This document shows, one piece after another, positions 45,438 through 53,426 of a DNA stretch of 64,000 bases; position 1 is the stretch's first letter; each line of letters opens with the position of its first letter. Both the position numbers and the translations under genes were made by a program. The stretch spans positions 1,984,001 through 2,048,000 of the forward strand of contig NZ_JAYERP010000001.1 in the NCBI RefSeq assembly GCF_034718895.1. Direction: 5' to 3'. The notes beneath the pieces were generated by a model, which searched no databases, was not told the origin of the DNA, and was given only the letters and a program-made list of their open reading frames with translations. This DNA comes from Paenibacillus phoenicis. GTDB lineage: Bacteria; Bacillota; Bacilli; Paenibacillales; Paenibacillaceae.

Positions 45438-46406
45438 CTACTTCTTCAGTTTAGGGTCAAGCGCATCGCGAAGACCGTCACCAAAAATATTAAACGCCAG
45501 CATGATGATACTGATCAAAATGGCTGGGAACAGCATCCGCCACGGGTAATACAACCAGCCGGTCAAGGCATCATTGATCATCGAACCGAGCGAAGCAACC
45601 GGAGCTTGAACGCCCAAGCCAAGGAAGCTAAGGAACGCTTCGGCGAAAATCGCGTTAGGTACAGACAATGTCACCGTAACGATGATAGGTCCAACCGCAT
45701 TTGGCAACAGGTGGCGGAACAACAAGCGTCCGTGGCCTGCGCCCATCGAACGGGAAGCCAACACGTATTCGCGGTTCTTCAACTGCATAATTTCACCGCG
45801 GACAATCCACGACATGTTAATCCAGCCGGTAATTGTTAAAGCAAGGATAATCGTTCCCAAGCTCGGCTCCATCACGACCAGCAACAGAATCGTAACGAGC
45901 AGATAAGGGATGGAGTACAAAATCTCTGAAAACTTACTCATAATTTCATCGACGCGGCCGCCAAAGTAACCCATGATTCCGCCGTAAATGACGCCAATCA
46001 AAAGGTCGATACACGCTGCCGCCAGACCAACGATCAGGGAAATGCGCGCCCCCATCCAAGTTCGGATAAACATATCGCGGCCAAGGTCGTCCGTACCAAA
46101 CCAGTGCGTGGCCGATGGCGCTTTGTTCGTATTTAAAAGGTCGTTTGAATAATAGTTGTAGCCGTAGATTTTACCGACGATAACCGGAGCGATAATCGCA
46201 GCCAACGTTACCAGCGCCAAGAAGATCAAAGCCGTCATCGCCAGCTTATTGCTGCGCAATCTTTGCCATGCATCTCGCCAAGCTGAGATACTTTCGCGTT
46301 GAATGACTTCGGCTTCTTTCTCGTCCGCGCCGATTTTGCGGAAATCGTCCGCCGTCAGGTCGACCGGAGTCGGCATCACTTTGATTGGATTCGTATCCAT
46401 GCGCAT
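45438..46406 (-). CDS. oppC: Oligopeptide ABC transporter permease OppC
   Basis: A 322-residue permease. A cytoplasmic N-terminal tail of about 50 residues leads to the first helix (MTALIFLALVTLAAIIAPVI), the periplasmic OppC_N region and then the binding-protein-dependent permease core. The EAA loop is RSMGAGHGRLLFRHLLPNA. The start overlaps the oppB stop by one base (TAATG). Confidence 0.94.
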   Translation of the reverse strand: MRMDTNPIKVMPTPVDLTADDFRKIGADEKEAEVIQRESISAWRDAWQRLRSNKLAMTALIFLALVTLAAIIAPVIVGKIYGYNYYSNDLLNTNKAPSATHWFGTDDLGRDMFIRTWMGARISLIVGLAAACIDLLIGVIYGGIMGYFGGRVDEIMSKFSEILYSIPYLLVTILLLVVMEPSLGTIILALTITGWINMSWIVRGEIMQLKNREYVLASRSMGAGHGRLLFRHLLPNAVGPIIVTVTLSVPNAIFAEAFLSFLGLGVQAPVASLGSMINDALTGWLYYPWRMLFPAILISIIMLAFNIFGDGLRDALDPKLKK

Positions 46407-47338
46407 TATCCCTCCTTCCCTTTCGAAAGCTTAATTCTCGGATCCACTAGCACGTAGAGGATGTCCGTGATAAACCGGGCCAACATCAGCAATACGCCGT
46501 AAAAAATCGTAATCCCCATAATCAGCGGATAATCGCGGACGCTGATCGCTTGCACGAACTGTTTTCCGATACCGCCAATCCCGAAGAGCTGCTCGATAAC
46601 CACAGAACCGGTTACGATGTTTGCCGTCATCGGTCCCATATAGGTGATTACCGGCATAATCCCGTTACGGATCACGTGACGGAACAGAATTGCCATCCAG
46701 CCCAGGCCTTTCGCCTTAGCCGTTTTGATGTAATCTGCATGCAATACTTCCAGCATGCTTGAACGGGTCAAACGGGCGATAAACGCGATCGGCTGCGCCG
46801 TGAGGGCCGCTACCGGCAACACATAATACATCGGACCTTTAAAGCCCATCGTCGGCAGCCAGTGCAGCTTCGAAGCAAATACGTACTGCAGCAAAGAAGC
46901 CACGACGAAGCTAGGTACCGCGATGCCCAGCACCGCTAACACCATCGCCACATTGTCGATCAATTTGCGATGATACAGCGCTGCCAACATACCAAGCAGT
47001 ACCCCAAGGACTAACGCGACGATAATCGCAACAATCCCCAGCTTCAAAGACGCCGAAAACGTTTGACTAATGATGTGAGATACATCCTGGTTGATCTGCT
47101 TCATGGAAATTCCCAAATCGCCCTGAGCAATTTCACCCAAATATTTCAGATATTGCTGGTAAACGGGCTTATCGAGTCCTAACTGTTCTATAAGACGCTC
47201 CTTAATTGCCGGAGGCACCTGTTTCTCGGAAGTAAGCGGATTCCCCGGAATCGCCTTCATCAGGAAAAAGGTAGCTGAGATCAAAATAAACAGTGAAATT
47301 AACATGTAAAAAAACTTACTGGCAATATAGCGTACCAT
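46406..47338 (-). CDS. oppB: Oligopeptide ABC transporter permease OppB
   Basis: A 310-residue permease with six helices. The N-terminal helix starts MVRYIASKFFYMLISLFILI. The EAA loop is KTAKAKGLGWMAILFRHVI, and VVIEQLFGIGGIG is conserved. The ATG at 47338 follows AAGAAGGAGGTG. A terminator lies between oppA and this gene, so it is read at a lower level than oppA or from its own promoter. Confidence 0.94.
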   Translation of the reverse strand: MVRYIASKFFYMLISLFILISATFFLMKAIPGNPLTSEKQVPPAIKERLIEQLGLDKPVYQQYLKYLGEIAQGDLGISMKQINQDVSHIISQTFSASLKLGIVAIIVALVLGVLLGMLAALYHRKLIDNVAMVLAVLGIAVPSFVVASLLQYVFASKLHWLPTMGFKGPMYYVLPVAALTAQPIAFIARLTRSSMLEVLHADYIKTAKAKGLGWMAILFRHVIRNGIMPVITYMGPMTANIVTGSVVIEQLFGIGGIGKQFVQAISVRDYPLIMGITIFYGVLLMLARFITDILYVLVDPRIKLSKGKEG

Positions 47339-47455
47339 GCCCGTTCACACCTCCTTCTTTTAAATTTCGACATATATCGATTTTAGGTGAAAAGAAACAC
47401 TTTGTCTATTCCATATATTTGTATAAGGACGCAATGCTTGGAAGAAGAGGGCACA

Positions 47456-47500
47456 CAAAAAAAACGGGATATATATGGAACACCCACATATATATCCCGA
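47456..47500 (-). terminator. Terminator between oppA and oppB
   Basis: Minus-strand CGGGATATATATG (47499-47487) pairs with CATATATATCCCG-type sequence (47478-47465), then eight T (47464-47457). It starts about 25 bases behind the oppA stop. It probably lets oppA mRNA accumulate over oppBCDF. Confidence 0.88.
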
Positions 47501-47524
47501 GATTTCTATGCGATTAACAATGAC

Positions 47525-49240
47525 TTATTTACGATCATCCGTAATATAAGCGCGGCTGTAATCGATCGCACCGCTGTAGTCGAGAACTACACCTTTCAAC
47601 CACGGTTTCGTAGCCGAAACGTTCGTGTAGTAGTAGATCGGCATCAAGACTTGGTTGTCCTTGATCAGGATTTCTTCGGCTTTTGCGAAGTTCGCGTCAC
47701 GAAGTGCCATATCTTCGCTATTTTTCGCTTCTTTGATCAGCTTGTCGTATTCTTCGTTCGAGAAGCCGGTGTCGTTGTTACCGCCACCTGTTACCCACAT
47801 ATCCATGAATGTCATCGGATCGTTGTAGTCTGCACTCCAACCAGCACGAGCTACTTGGTAGTTCAGGTTTTGACGGTTTTCGATGAATACGGCCCATTCT
47901 TGGTTTTCCGTTTTCACGTCAACGCCCAGGTTTTTCTTCCACATATCCGCAACTGCCAAAGCGATTTTCTTGTGCCCTTCACTGGAGTTGTAAGTCAATG
48001 TGATCTCAGGCAATTTCGTATAGCCTTCTTCTTTCATACCTTGTTCCAGAAGCTTCTTCGCTTCTTCCACGTTTTCTGTGAAGTAGTCGTCTTTGTGTTC
48101 ATTACGATATTCGTCATTCAGACCTTTGATACCCGGAGGTACGAAGCCGAATGCCGGAACTTGACCACCCAGCGTTACGTTGTCAACGATCGCTTGACGA
48201 TCGATAGCCATCGCAAACGCTTTGCGGATATTCACGTTATCAAACGGTTTAGCCGTTACGTTAAATTCATAGTAGTACGTACTTGCAATCCCTTTGATCT
48301 CCAATTCGTCTTTCAATTGATCTTTCAGGATCGGAATTTGGTCGGTTGGGATTTCGCCGTTAGGCGCACCTGCGCGATCCAATTCGTTGTTTTGGTAAGA
48401 AGCCAACTCAGTTGCGCCGCTGTTAACCAGAGACATGGTGATTTTGTTCAGCTTGATGTTAGCTTTATCCCAATAGTTTTCGTTCTTCGTTACTTCGATC
48501 GATTGGCCTTTCACCCAGTTGGTCAGCGTGAACGCGCCGTTAACGATCATTTTGCTTTGGTCAACCGCCCATTTCGGATCATCCTTAACGGATTGGTGAA
48601 CCGGATAGAACGTATAGAAGGAAGTCAGACCAAGGAAGTAAGGAGTTGGAGCAACCAGTTCCACTTCCAGCGTATAGTCGTCAACTGCTTTTACGCCGAC
48701 TTGGCTGAAATCCGTGATGGTTCCTTCGTTATATTCTTGAGCATTTTTCAGGTAGTACAATTGATAAGCATAAGGTGCAGCCGGATCTGTGTTCGGGCTC
48801 AGGACACGTTCCCAAGCGAATACGAAATCGTTCGCCGTAACAGGGTCGCCATTGCTCCATTTAGCGTCTTTACGCAGGTGGAACGTATATTTCGTCCCGT
48901 CGATGTCCCAGCTTTCAGCTGCAGCGGGGATAACTTGACCAGATTCGTCCTGGCGTGTAAGACCTTCGTACATCAACTTCAGAACGGTGTTAGCTTGGCT
49001 GTCTTGAGCTTGAGCCGGGTCGAAAGTTGGTGGCTCGGCGCTCAGGTTAATTCTCAGCGTTTGATCTGCGGCCAACTTCTCTCCGCCGCTGTTGCCACTG
49101 TCGGAAGCTGTATTGCCTCCATTCGCTGCGCCATTATTAGCAGCGCCATTGTTTCCGTTGTTCGAACCGCATGCGGCTAGCAATGTGCCGACTGCAAGAA
49201 CGAGCGTCAGAAGAAGCAAAAGACTCTTACTCTTCTTCAT
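47525..49240 (-). CDS. oppA: Oligopeptide-binding lipoprotein OppA
   Basis: A 571-residue family 5 solute-binding protein. The signal peptide ends in the lipobox LLAACGS, with the lipidated cysteine at residue 24, processed by LspA. A low-complexity Asn/Gly/Ala linker (about 26-55) spaces the protein from the membrane. The SBP_bac_5 domain follows (LRINLSAEPPTFDPAQAQDS), with TSIYEGL-like MYEGLTRQDE and ETWDIDGTKYTFHLR. Oligopeptide uptake feeds nutrition and, in spore formers, Phr-type peptide signalling. The start has AAGGGGGAT ahead. Confidence 0.95.
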   Translation of the reverse strand: MKKSKSLLLLLTLVLAVGTLLAACGSNNGNNGAANNGAANGGNTASDSGNSGGEKLAADQTLRINLSAEPPTFDPAQAQDSQANTVLKLMYEGLTRQDESGQVIPAAAESWDIDGTKYTFHLRKDAKWSNGDPVTANDFVFAWERVLSPNTDPAAPYAYQLYYLKNAQEYNEGTITDFSQVGVKAVDDYTLEVELVAPTPYFLGLTSFYTFYPVHQSVKDDPKWAVDQSKMIVNGAFTLTNWVKGQSIEVTKNENYWDKANIKLNKITMSLVNSGATELASYQNNELDRAGAPNGEIPTDQIPILKDQLKDELEIKGIASTYYYEFNVTAKPFDNVNIRKAFAMAIDRQAIVDNVTLGGQVPAFGFVPPGIKGLNDEYRNEHKDDYFTENVEEAKKLLEQGMKEEGYTKLPEITLTYNSSEGHKKIALAVADMWKKNLGVDVKTENQEWAVFIENRQNLNYQVARAGWSADYNDPMTFMDMWVTGGGNNDTGFSNEEYDKLIKEAKNSEDMALRDANFAKAEEILIKDNQVLMPIYYYTNVSATKPWLKGVVLDYSGAIDYSRAYITDDRK

Positions 49241-49465
49241 CTAGCAATATCCCCCTTAAAATGGTTTGGTATATGTTTTTAGATTATACAACCAGCGGTC
49301 AAAAAAATCCAACATAAAATTCAAGATTTTTCGCGTTAATTGCTAAAATTCGCGCTAGACTTTAACAAAATAGTCCAATATACAATATTGACATTTGATT
49401 TTCTTAACAATTAACCAAGAATGTCATCCCTTTATTCGGTATTGGGAAGGCAACCCTAGTTTGAC

Positions 49466-49849
49466 CTAAGCGGCGGTGATATATGTAATAAAGCTGATTA
49501 AAAACAATAAAACGTATGCTAATCCGGTTGCCGCAAACGCCAAACGCCACACCACACGCAGCAGCTTGCGGGCGTCGACCCTTCCCTTCAGGCGAGTCTG
49601 CGCCCCGCCAATCAATCCGCTAACAACCAATAGAATTAATACGATCAGATAGAAGCCAAAGGTCGAATGGAACACATTATTAAACAACGCAGAGACCGAC
49701 AAGATCAGAAACAGCGTCGTTACGTCCATGGCCAGCTTCAGCGCTCTTTTCTTATCCCGCTTGACATAATAATGAATGAAATAAACGAGCCCAAATGGAA
49801 TGACCGGTATCATAGCCAACACGATCAAGGAAGAGACCAACGCTTCCAA
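49466..49849 (-). CDS. DUF3397 family membrane protein
   Basis: A 127-residue protein with four hydrophobic segments (about 5-27, 43-60, 66-83 and 102-125) and a short basic loop (KGRVDARKLLRVVW). It fits the DUF3397 family of Bacilli, which is often located near bshC and panE. No function is known. The TTG start at 49849 has GGAGGTGAG six bases ahead. It lies 82 bases behind panE. Confidence 0.72.
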   Translation of the reverse strand: MEALVSSLIVLAMIPVIPFGLVYFIHYYVKRDKKRALKLAMDVTTLFLILSVSALFNNVFHSTFGFYLIVLILLVVSGLIGGAQTRLKGRVDARKLLRVVWRLAFAATGLAYVLLFLISFITYITAA

Positions 49850-49931
49850 AGCCTCACCTCCGCATCAATTTTGGTTATAGAAAAAATCAATTCATAAAAG
49901 TAAGTAACTATATTTTTATATCCATGTCAGA

Positions 49932-50867
49932 TTATAATGCTCGGACCAACCGCCAAACCATCTCGTGTCCGGGAACCGCGATTCCTTTGCTGCGCGCCAT
50001 CTCGACCAATTTCCCATTAATATGATCAATCTCCGTTGGCATGCCCTGCTGCACGTCCTTTAGCATGGAAGAGATATTCGTTGAGGTCGACCGGCAAACC
50101 GCAGCGATTTGATCAAACATGTCGGCATTGTAAGGGATTCCGTAAGCCTCATAAACGCGTAATCCTTCATCGCAAAGTTGCCGGAGCAGGCGAATTCGTT
50201 CGTCGTTCTCCAGCAGTTGGCCGTTATTCAGCCGCCACAAAGCCGTTAAGGGGTTGATCGCCGCATTGATTAGCAGCTTCCTGTAGATTTCTCTCCCGAT
50301 GTCTTTCGACAAAAGGGCTGTAAATCCTGCCTTCTCCAGCATTTTCACGAAACTTTCTGCTGGAGACTCCAGATCGGCCATACCGCCGTTCGCGCCAATT
50401 TGCGTTATCCCCTGACCTGCACGGTTCACGCTGGATTCGTTCAGCCGTTTTGCGCCTTCCGTCGTAATTGCCGCATAAAGCGGAACCCCTGGCAGCGCAT
50501 TGCCGATCAGCTCTAGGTGCCCTATGCCATTTTGAAAGCATACGACCTTCGTCTTCGGACCCACAATTCGACTGAGAAAAGTCAGCAGATTAGCATCGAT
50601 ATGGCGTTGTTTCGTGGTTAACAACAGCCATTCGGCCGTATCGCTCGCTCTGTCCCTACTGCCTTCTCCCACGGGATAAGCTTCGAGCCGCTGGCCATCC
50701 ACAACGGTTGCGGTCCCGTCGGCTTCGGCAAGCCGAATCCCTTCTTTCTTTAGCTTTGCGGCCTGCTCAGGGGTTCTTGTCCAAAAACGCACCGGCACGC
50801 CGAACGCCGCCAGCTTACCGCCAAACAACAGCCCCAATGCACCGGCGCCGATGATGTCAACCTTCAT
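49932..50867 (-). CDS. panE: 2-dehydropantoate 2-reductase (ketopantoate reductase)
   Basis: A 311-residue NADPH enzyme making pantoate for pantothenate/CoA. The dinucleotide motif GAGALGLLFGGKLA is at 7-20, TKQRHID and CFQNGIGH are family signatures, and the lysine in REIYRKLLINAAINPLTAL (about 187) is the expected catalytic residue. In B. subtilis panE or its paralogue ylbQ lies in the same general region. The start is ATG 50867. Confidence 0.9.
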   Translation of the reverse strand: MKVDIIGAGALGLLFGGKLAAFGVPVRFWTRTPEQAAKLKKEGIRLAEADGTATVVDGQRLEAYPVGEGSRDRASDTAEWLLLTTKQRHIDANLLTFLSRIVGPKTKVVCFQNGIGHLELIGNALPGVPLYAAITTEGAKRLNESSVNRAGQGITQIGANGGMADLESPAESFVKMLEKAGFTALLSKDIGREIYRKLLINAAINPLTALWRLNNGQLLENDERIRLLRQLCDEGLRVYEAYGIPYNADMFDQIAAVCRSTSTNISSMLKDVQQGMPTEIDHINGKLVEMARSKGIAVPGHEMVWRLVRAL

Positions 50868-50924
50868 GAAGCTTCACGACCTTTCCTTTCTTCTAATCCC
50901 TTTATACCAAACTCCCCCCTAACA

Positions 50925-50956
50925 ACACAAAAATCCCGCCATTTTGGCGAGATTTT
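50925..50956 (-). terminator. Terminator of rsfA
   Basis: Minus-strand AATCTCGCC (50954-50946) pairs with GGCGGGATT (50940-50932), a G-T allowed, followed by TTTGTG. It lies 17 bases behind the rsfA stop. Confidence 0.75.
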
Positions 50957-50970
50957 GCGATAGGTTTCTG

Positions 50971-51624
50971 TTATTCGATCCGTTCTAAATTTCCGTTCGC
51001 GTCCATCTTGAATCTGGATTTGTTTTCCTCGTCTTCTTCGTTTAAAAAAGCTAACCGTCTAGCCCGGTCCATGATCTGAATCAACGCCTTATAATCGTCG
51101 TTCACGACCCGGTAATCGGTCTGTACCTCATTGACCTGTGCCGACAACTTCTCGTTTTCCTCGCGAAGCTTAGCAATCTCCTCTTCTTTCTCTCTAAGCT
51201 CCTTCTCCAACGCTTTCATTTGACGATTGGTTTCCTGAATCGTGTTTTTCCACCCGCGCAAAAAGCGGATCACCGCATCGATGGAAATCGTCTCCTCCGA
51301 CACCCCATCTCCGCGATAACCGTTGTCGTCCACATCGACGGAAGTAAGCGAGGCCATGCCGGAACCGGCCGTTAGCGAGTTTTGCTTTTTCATATAATTA
51401 CGCTTCTGTCTTTGTGCTTTCGCGATGCTGATGGCCGCTTCGTACTTCTTGCGAACGCAGCTGTTCCATCGGAAACCGCAGGCCGCCGCCGTTCTGCCTA
51501 TCCGTTCTCCGACCTCTTCGAAAGCGTTTAATTGGGTGCTGCCCTCCCGTATATGCCGAAGGGTAACCTCGGCCAGAATCAAATCATCTTCTGGGCTCCA
51601 TGCATCTTGTCTCACAGCTGTCAT
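50971..51624 (-). CDS. rsfA: RsfA-family prespore transcription factor
   Basis: A 217-residue protein. The ATG at 51624 is chosen for TTAGGAGG ahead. The N-terminal Myb/SANT-like domain (RQDAWSPEDDLILAEVTLRHI... RTAAACGFRWNSCVRKKY, residues 4-64) is followed by a spacer. A strong coiled coil (about 115-175, MKALEKELREKEEEIAKLREE) and a basic/acidic tail complete it. In B. subtilis RsfA modulates SigF-dependent genes in the forespore. The neighbourhood gives no extra hint, but sporulation genes abound in the window. Confidence 0.85.
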   Translation of the reverse strand: MTAVRQDAWSPEDDLILAEVTLRHIREGSTQLNAFEEVGERIGRTAAACGFRWNSCVRKKYEAAISIAKAQRQKRNYMKKQNSLTAGSGMASLTSVDVDDNGYRGDGVSEETISIDAVIRFLRGWKNTIQETNRQMKALEKELREKEEEIAKLREENEKLSAQVNEVQTDYRVVNDDYKALIQIMDRARRLAFLNEEDEENKSRFKMDANGNLERIE

Positions 51625-51695
51625 GCTATAAAAACCTCCTAACGACATCCTAATCTAACCGTCATCCAACCGGCGGTCTCCGGCAGGCGTAAGGG

Positions 51696-51723
51696 TAAAA
51701 TGCTTCTTACTCCATTTCTATGC
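51696..51723 (-). promoter_or_regulatory. Weak candidate forespore promoter of rsfA
   Basis: Minus-strand GCATA (51723-51719) and CATTTTA (51702-51696) match the SigF/SigG half-sites GHATR and CATnnTA, but the 16-base spacer is about two bases short of the usual value. The rest of the gap 51625-51891 shows nothing else I can support. Confidence 0.3.
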
Positions 51724-51891
51724 CTCTCATAGAGTTCATAGAATCTATTTGATACTAAAATGTATTTCCAAAATCCAGCTCCTCCATACATGACGTTTCA
51801 CGAAATGAATAACAAGAGCAGGCGCCGCCAACACTACTGTTAGGTTTGTCACAACAACACCTGCGTAATTTGGCTAAATCATGACTTTTCG

Positions 51892-51920
51892 TTTACACTT
51901 TTCAGCCTAACGGGTATAAT
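51892..51920 (+). promoter_or_regulatory. SigA-type promoter of the DUF2626 gene
   Basis: TTTACA (51892-51897) and a perfect TATAAT (51915-51920) are separated by exactly 17 bases. The gene starts 50 bases further on. This is one of the clearest vegetative promoters in the window. Confidence 0.85.
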
Positions 51921-51969
51921 GGGGAAAGGAATGGAAGCTCGTTGATACATAAGAAAGGGGGATTACCTC

Positions 51970-52206
51970 GTGGCACGCATGTTCCGCGTCCTTGGCTTCT
52001 TCACATTGGCTATTGGGCTTATGGCCTTTGCGGGCGATCTGACGGAAATGGCTTTGCTGTTCTTCTTGCAAACCGCCTTTTTCGTCCTTTTCGGCTATCT
52101 GAAGCTTACCGAGAGAACCTATATCCTGCTGTTCTGGGGATATATGATCGTCGCATTTACCGGTTTCAGCTACTGGACGGTCTTCAAAATGGGTTTACCC
52201 CTCTAA
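51970..52206 (+). CDS. DUF2626 family membrane protein (YqgY-like)
   Basis: A 78-residue protein with two to three hydrophobic helices (about 5-22, 27-43 and 50-70) starting MARMFRVLGFFTLAIGL. It fits DUF2626, the family of B. subtilis YqgY, whose function is unknown. The GTG start at 51970 follows AAAGGGGG. It has its own SigA-type promoter and a terminator, so it is a monocistronic unit. Confidence 0.8.
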   Translation: MARMFRVLGFFTLAIGLMAFAGDLTEMALLFFLQTAFFVLFGYLKLTERTYILLFWGYMIVAFTGFSYWTVFKMGLPL

Positions 52207-52229
52207 TCCCAAATCTCATAAATGTTCCA

Positions 52230-52267
52230 AAAAGGCGTTTCGGCTATGTGCTGGAACGCCTTTTTTC
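52230..52267 (+). terminator. Terminator of the DUF2626 gene
   Basis: GGCGTT (52234-52239) pairs with AACGCC (52255-52260), followed by six T. The flanking A run pairs with the T run, so it can work in both directions. Confidence 0.88.
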
Positions 52268-52332
52268 GTGAGTTCTGCTATTTCCGGGCCTGTTATCATA
52301 TATATAGGACAACTACAGATGGGAGAGGATCG

Positions 52333-53412
52333 TTGTTGAAGATACGCATCATATCGCTCTGTCTATTGCTGTTGCTGGCGGCTCTTCAGTTTGCCCGTTT
52401 GTCGGCCGCCGCTGCTCCGCTGACTGCCGAAGAACAACAGATCCTGGAACAAAGCTTGTCCATTCAGGAAATCGACCGGGAAATCGAGCGGATCGAATCC
52501 CGCCAGCAAGAGACGGAAATGGACCTTCGCGAGCTGCAAGAGCAATTAACCGAAAAAAACGAACAAATCCGTATCAGCCGCGAACAAGCTGGCTTAAGAC
52601 TACGCGCGTATTATATGGGGGAACGGGAAAATCTGCTGTACGCATTGCTAAGCGTGAACAGCCTCAAAGATTTTTTTACCGTATTGGATTATTATCAACT
52701 CATTATGGATCGGGATCGTACCATATTAAACCAATACAAGTCGGAATATGCTGAACTGACGAAGACCAAGCAGAAGCTGGAAGCCACGTCCACCGAACTC
52801 GACCGCATGAAAGAGGAGCTGCAGCTCCAGCGCACCCGGGTTGCCGCGCTTCGGCAAAGCGTCGACGAATCCCTTGGCCTCAGTGCCGATCCCGAGAAGC
52901 TCAAGGCGTTAATTCAAGAGTTGACCGCCTATTGGGAGAGCGTTGGGCTGTATGAGCTCCGCAGATATTTTCAGGCACTCAGCTCCGCCATGTCGCAATT
53001 CTCCGACTTTTTGAAGCAGAACGAGAGCAGTTTGATCGCTGAAAAAGGGGGATACCGTTTGGAAATCCACGAGGATGATCTGAATGCGTTCCTCTATGGC
53101 AAGAGCGAGTTGCTCAAGGATATGAGCTTTCAATTCAAAACGGACAAGATCATCGCGCGCGGCAGCCGGGAAGGCTTGGAGCTCGAAGTCGAGGGTCATT
53201 ATACGGTGGAGCAGGAGCCGGAGAACGCGATTGTTTTCCATGTGGACCGCCTGCTGTTTAATGGGTTGGCCCTCCCGGATACGACGCGGGCCGAGCTGGA
53301 GCGGGATTTCGACCTTGGCTTTTATCCGAAAAAAATTGTCCCCTTCGTGGAAGCCACTGAGGCGGTGATCTCCGAGGGGACGTTAACGGTGAAATTGAAG
53401 TTGGCGTTGTAA
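52333..53412 (+). CDS. Exported coiled-coil protein, CwlO/PcsB N-domain-like
   Basis: The TTG at 52333 is chosen for GGGAGAGG ahead and because it opens a normal signal peptide (KIRIISLCLLLLLAALQF, cleavage near ARLSAAAAP). The 359-residue product has a coiled coil at about 35-190 (ESRQQETEMDLRELQEQL and RLRAYYMGERENLLYALLSV). The latter resembles the N-terminal domain of CwlO/PcsB peptidoglycan hydrolases. No NlpC/P60 or peptidase domain follows; the C-terminal 150 residues are of unknown fold. It could regulate a cell wall hydrolase, as the coiled-coil domain does in PcsB with FtsEX, but this is inference. Its stop is 14 bases from the convergent solute-binding protein gene. Confidence 0.7.
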   Translation: MLKIRIISLCLLLLLAALQFARLSAAAAPLTAEEQQILEQSLSIQEIDREIERIESRQQETEMDLRELQEQLTEKNEQIRISREQAGLRLRAYYMGERENLLYALLSVNSLKDFFTVLDYYQLIMDRDRTILNQYKSEYAELTKTKQKLEATSTELDRMKEELQLQRTRVAALRQSVDESLGLSADPEKLKALIQELTAYWESVGLYELRRYFQALSSAMSQFSDFLKQNESSLIAEKGGYRLEIHEDDLNAFLYGKSELLKDMSFQFKTDKIIARGSREGLELEVEGHYTVEQEPENAIVFHVDRLLFNGLALPDTTRAELERDFDLGFYPKKIVPFVEATEAVISEGTLTVKLKLAL

Positions 53413-53426
53413 GCGCTGGTGATGCT

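Noticed and set aside
47387-49180. A 597-codon open frame on the plus strand
   Set aside because: It is fully antisense to oppA, rich in Phe/Val/Arg as expected for a shadow frame, with no ribosome binding site.
49241-49465. CodY operator upstream of oppA
   Set aside because: AT-rich half-sites exist, but the best match to the 15-base CodY box has too many mismatches.
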